64,000 nucleotides of DNA from Nymphaea colorata. Taxonomy: Eukaryota; Streptophyta; Magnoliopsida; Nymphaeales; Nymphaeaceae. Each line of letters begins with the position of its first letter. Position 1 is the stretch's first letter. Location of the stretch: contig NC_045151.1 in NCBI RefSeq assembly GCF_008831285.2, forward strand, positions 6,275,682-6,339,681. The letters run 5' to 3'. A program made the translations under genes and the position numbers. This document shows, one piece after another, positions 62,213-64,000 of this stretch. The notes under the pieces are model-generated. The model made no database searches and was not told where the DNA came from. It worked only from the letters and a program-made list of their open reading frames with translations.

Positions 62213-64000
62213 CTAGATGGAGGAAAGATCCTCGTAAACAGATTTAATTCCCGGTCTTTCAGACACTGGACGGATGCATCTCAATGCTATTCCCAACATT
62301 TCCTGCATACCTTTTCCAGCAGCTGAGTTCCCACTTTCAGTGACAATTGCAGGGTCAAAACACTCTGTGAAACGTTCGTTTTCTGCTCGAGACCGAACCC
62401 AGTCAGTGAGATCCACCCCACCTTGGTCACTGGAGACCACATCCCCAGCACATCTTCCTGTTAGAAGCTCCAAAAGCAACACCCCAAAGGAGTAAACATC
62501 TGATTTGAATGAAGGCACTGGCTTCTTGGCAGCTGCCAACTCTGGAGCTCGATATCCAAGGACTCCAGCATCCAGTATTTGTTCAGCAGTGCCAGACTGG
62601 GTCATAAGGCGATGGAGACAATAATCAGCAACTCGTGCATTCAGATCTGGCCCTTCTAACAAAATGTTGGTTGACTTAAGGTTGCCATGTGGAAGTGCGC
62701 GATCAAAATGTAGGTAATTCAAGCCACGAGCTACGTCCACAGCTACTTTCAGCCGCTGGTTCCAAGTTAATGGGGGGCCTTTTCGAGTTGGCCGGTCTAA
62801 ACAACAAGAAAAGAAGATGTTAGTATCTAGGCAAAAGGAAGCCACAAGGTCAAAAATGCAGTCACATGCAGCAGTGTACTGGAGTAGTCATCATGCCATG
62901 ACTAATATGGTCTATATCAGTTCATAAACGGAGTATATATAATAGGTTATTTGAAAGCTGGAAATCAGACACAATTTGCAGTGAGTTGTGTATGAAGAGG
63001 TATGGATCATCCCCACACTGAATGTGGTACGTTTCTTGCAGTAGTAAGGATGCCATGCTAGCAAGGTTCAGATTTCTGAGGCATGTATGGGAGTATTTGT
63101 ATGAAACTCCACCGCTTCAAAAATACAGGTCATGCACATCCCTTCCACAACCATCCTACTAAAAGCAAATAGAACAATGCCCATTGCAGATATTGACTAA
63201 ACAGGCACATTAGGTAAAAACTTATCTGCACGGCAGGCCATATTGGAATGCCATAGAAAGATGGTAGAATCTACAATCTCAAACTAAACCATGAACAGAC
63301 CAAACCACATTTATTAAGATGGAAGAAAATGCAAAAGAACATTCTGCAAGTTGCTCTTTATAACACCAAAAGGCCTTGGGAAATATTTGTGCTCACCATA
63401 CAGAAAGCTTGCAAGGCTTCCAGGAACAACATAGTCAGAAAGAATAAGCTTCTCATGCTGACTGGGACCCCAATAGTACCCTCTTAATCCCACAACATTA
63501 GGATGCCTAATATTACTGAACTTCTTTGCCTCTTTTGCAAACTCCTTCCTTGGTTTTGCAACCCCTTCTCTCAACCACTTAACAGTTAAGAACACTCCAT
63601 TGTCCAAAGCAGCTCTATAAGATGTTCCATGGCTGCTTCTCCCCAGTACTTCTGCTGGTGCCCTTGACAACTCTTCAGGTGTAAAGGTCAATGAATCATC
63701 CAAAAAATATAGTTCTCCAGCAAGTCTATCAGGGGAATGCACTTTCAACTTCCCCAAATGTTCTGGAGTGGAGGAACCACCTGAACCTGGTGACCAAGAG
63801 AATTGACTGTTCTTTGAAGGTGAATAAAAACCTACAATGTCACCACCACTGGCAGCAGATTTTTTCTCATCAGGGCTCAAGATACCAGGAGGAGGTGAAC
63901 CCTTTCTGCTTCTAGATGCAACAAGTTCATCAGCAGATACAACCAAAGAAGCAGGACCTGAAACAGCTGAAGACCGAAGAACTTTGCTGCCTTCTGCAGT
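62213..64000 (-). CDS. GHR1: GHR1-like LRR receptor pseudokinase, 3' part (partial)
   Basis: The last two exons are 63397 to beyond the window edge and 62213-62796, separated by a 600-bp GT-AG intron. The joined frame continues from ...FLYG into DRPTRKGPPL. The N-terminal LRR ectodomain and membrane span lie outside. The cytoplasmic part starts SLVVSADELV and reads LSRAPAEVLGRSSHGTSYRA (glycine loop), LTVKWLREG (Lys kept), LPHGNLKSTNILL (HGN instead of catalytic HRD) and RVADYCLHRL (DYC instead of DFG). It ends PGIKSVYEDLSSI. These features match Arabidopsis GHR1 (At4g20940), a plasma-membrane scaffold needed for SLAC1 anion-channel activation in H2O2/ABA-driven stomatal closure, described as a pseudokinase. 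The match is close along the whole visible length. It is convergent with HIBADH, its neighbour in Arabidopsis too. Confidence 0.93.

Overview
This is nuclear DNA from a flowering plant. It shows AT-rich, repeat-filled intergenic DNA, genes with GT-AG introns and plant-specific receptor kinases. Plant Ty1/copia, Ty3/gypsy and hAT elements, most of them decayed, take up much of the rest. Three protein-coding genes can be supported. They are an intronless CrRLK1L malectin-like receptor kinase (24879-27350, +), a complete 10-exon mitochondrial 3-hydroxyisobutyrate dehydrogenase (HIBADH; 33770-60498, +), and the 3' part of a GHR1-type leucine-rich-repeat receptor pseudokinase (62213 to the window edge, -). 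The very long HIBADH introns suit a species with a repeat-rich genome, perhaps an early-diverging angiosperm or a woody perennial. I cannot name the species.

Region 1 to about 24 kb holds no gene I can support apart from a possible coding end in the first 112 bases. From about 240 to 2080 there is a decayed copia element on the minus strand, split by a small hAT MITE with an 8-bp target duplication. From about 2170 to 15340 there is a decayed Ty3/gypsy element with long terminal repeats of about 1.8 kb and a Tat/Ogre-like double RNase H order. Its LTRs contain an unusual 44-bp periodic cassette. A pair of inverted 1.3-1.4 kb LTR-like arms lies at about 4440-5770 and 17530-18960. The remainder to 24 kb is unassigned except for a polypyrimidine minisatellite near 21.0-21.4 kb.

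Region 24-33.7 kb holds the CrRLK1L gene and its leader, a short tandem duplication, and a decayed hAT transposase (DUF659 plus hAT dimerization region) on the minus strand.

Region 33.7-60.9 kb is the HIBADH gene. Only 1080 nt of coding sequence is spread over 26.7 kb. Intron 3 carries a truncated copia element on the minus strand. Intron 4 carries a copia element of the same family on the plus strand with both LTRs, a gag remnant, an 832-bp TIR element with an 8-bp target duplication, and a second hAT fragment. Introns 6 and 7 carry an LTR-like remnant, GTATCGTAA-type repeats, a foldback element, a large palindromic microsatellite, a template-switch-like rearrangement and a second hAT MITE. 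Exon 4 is therefore bracketed by kilobase-scale inverted repeats.

Region 60.9-64 kb is the convergent end of GHR1. The HIBADH-GHR1 neighbourhood matches Arabidopsis At4g20930-At4g20940, so this looks like conserved microsynteny rather than a functional cluster. HIBADH acts in mitochondrial valine breakdown; the two receptors act at the plasma membrane. Nothing in the sequence links the three genes into one pathway. I did not find a convincing new biological system. The best leads are the inverted copia pair around exon 4, the target-duplicated non-autonomous elements, and the structured rearrangement at 57.7-58.1 kb.
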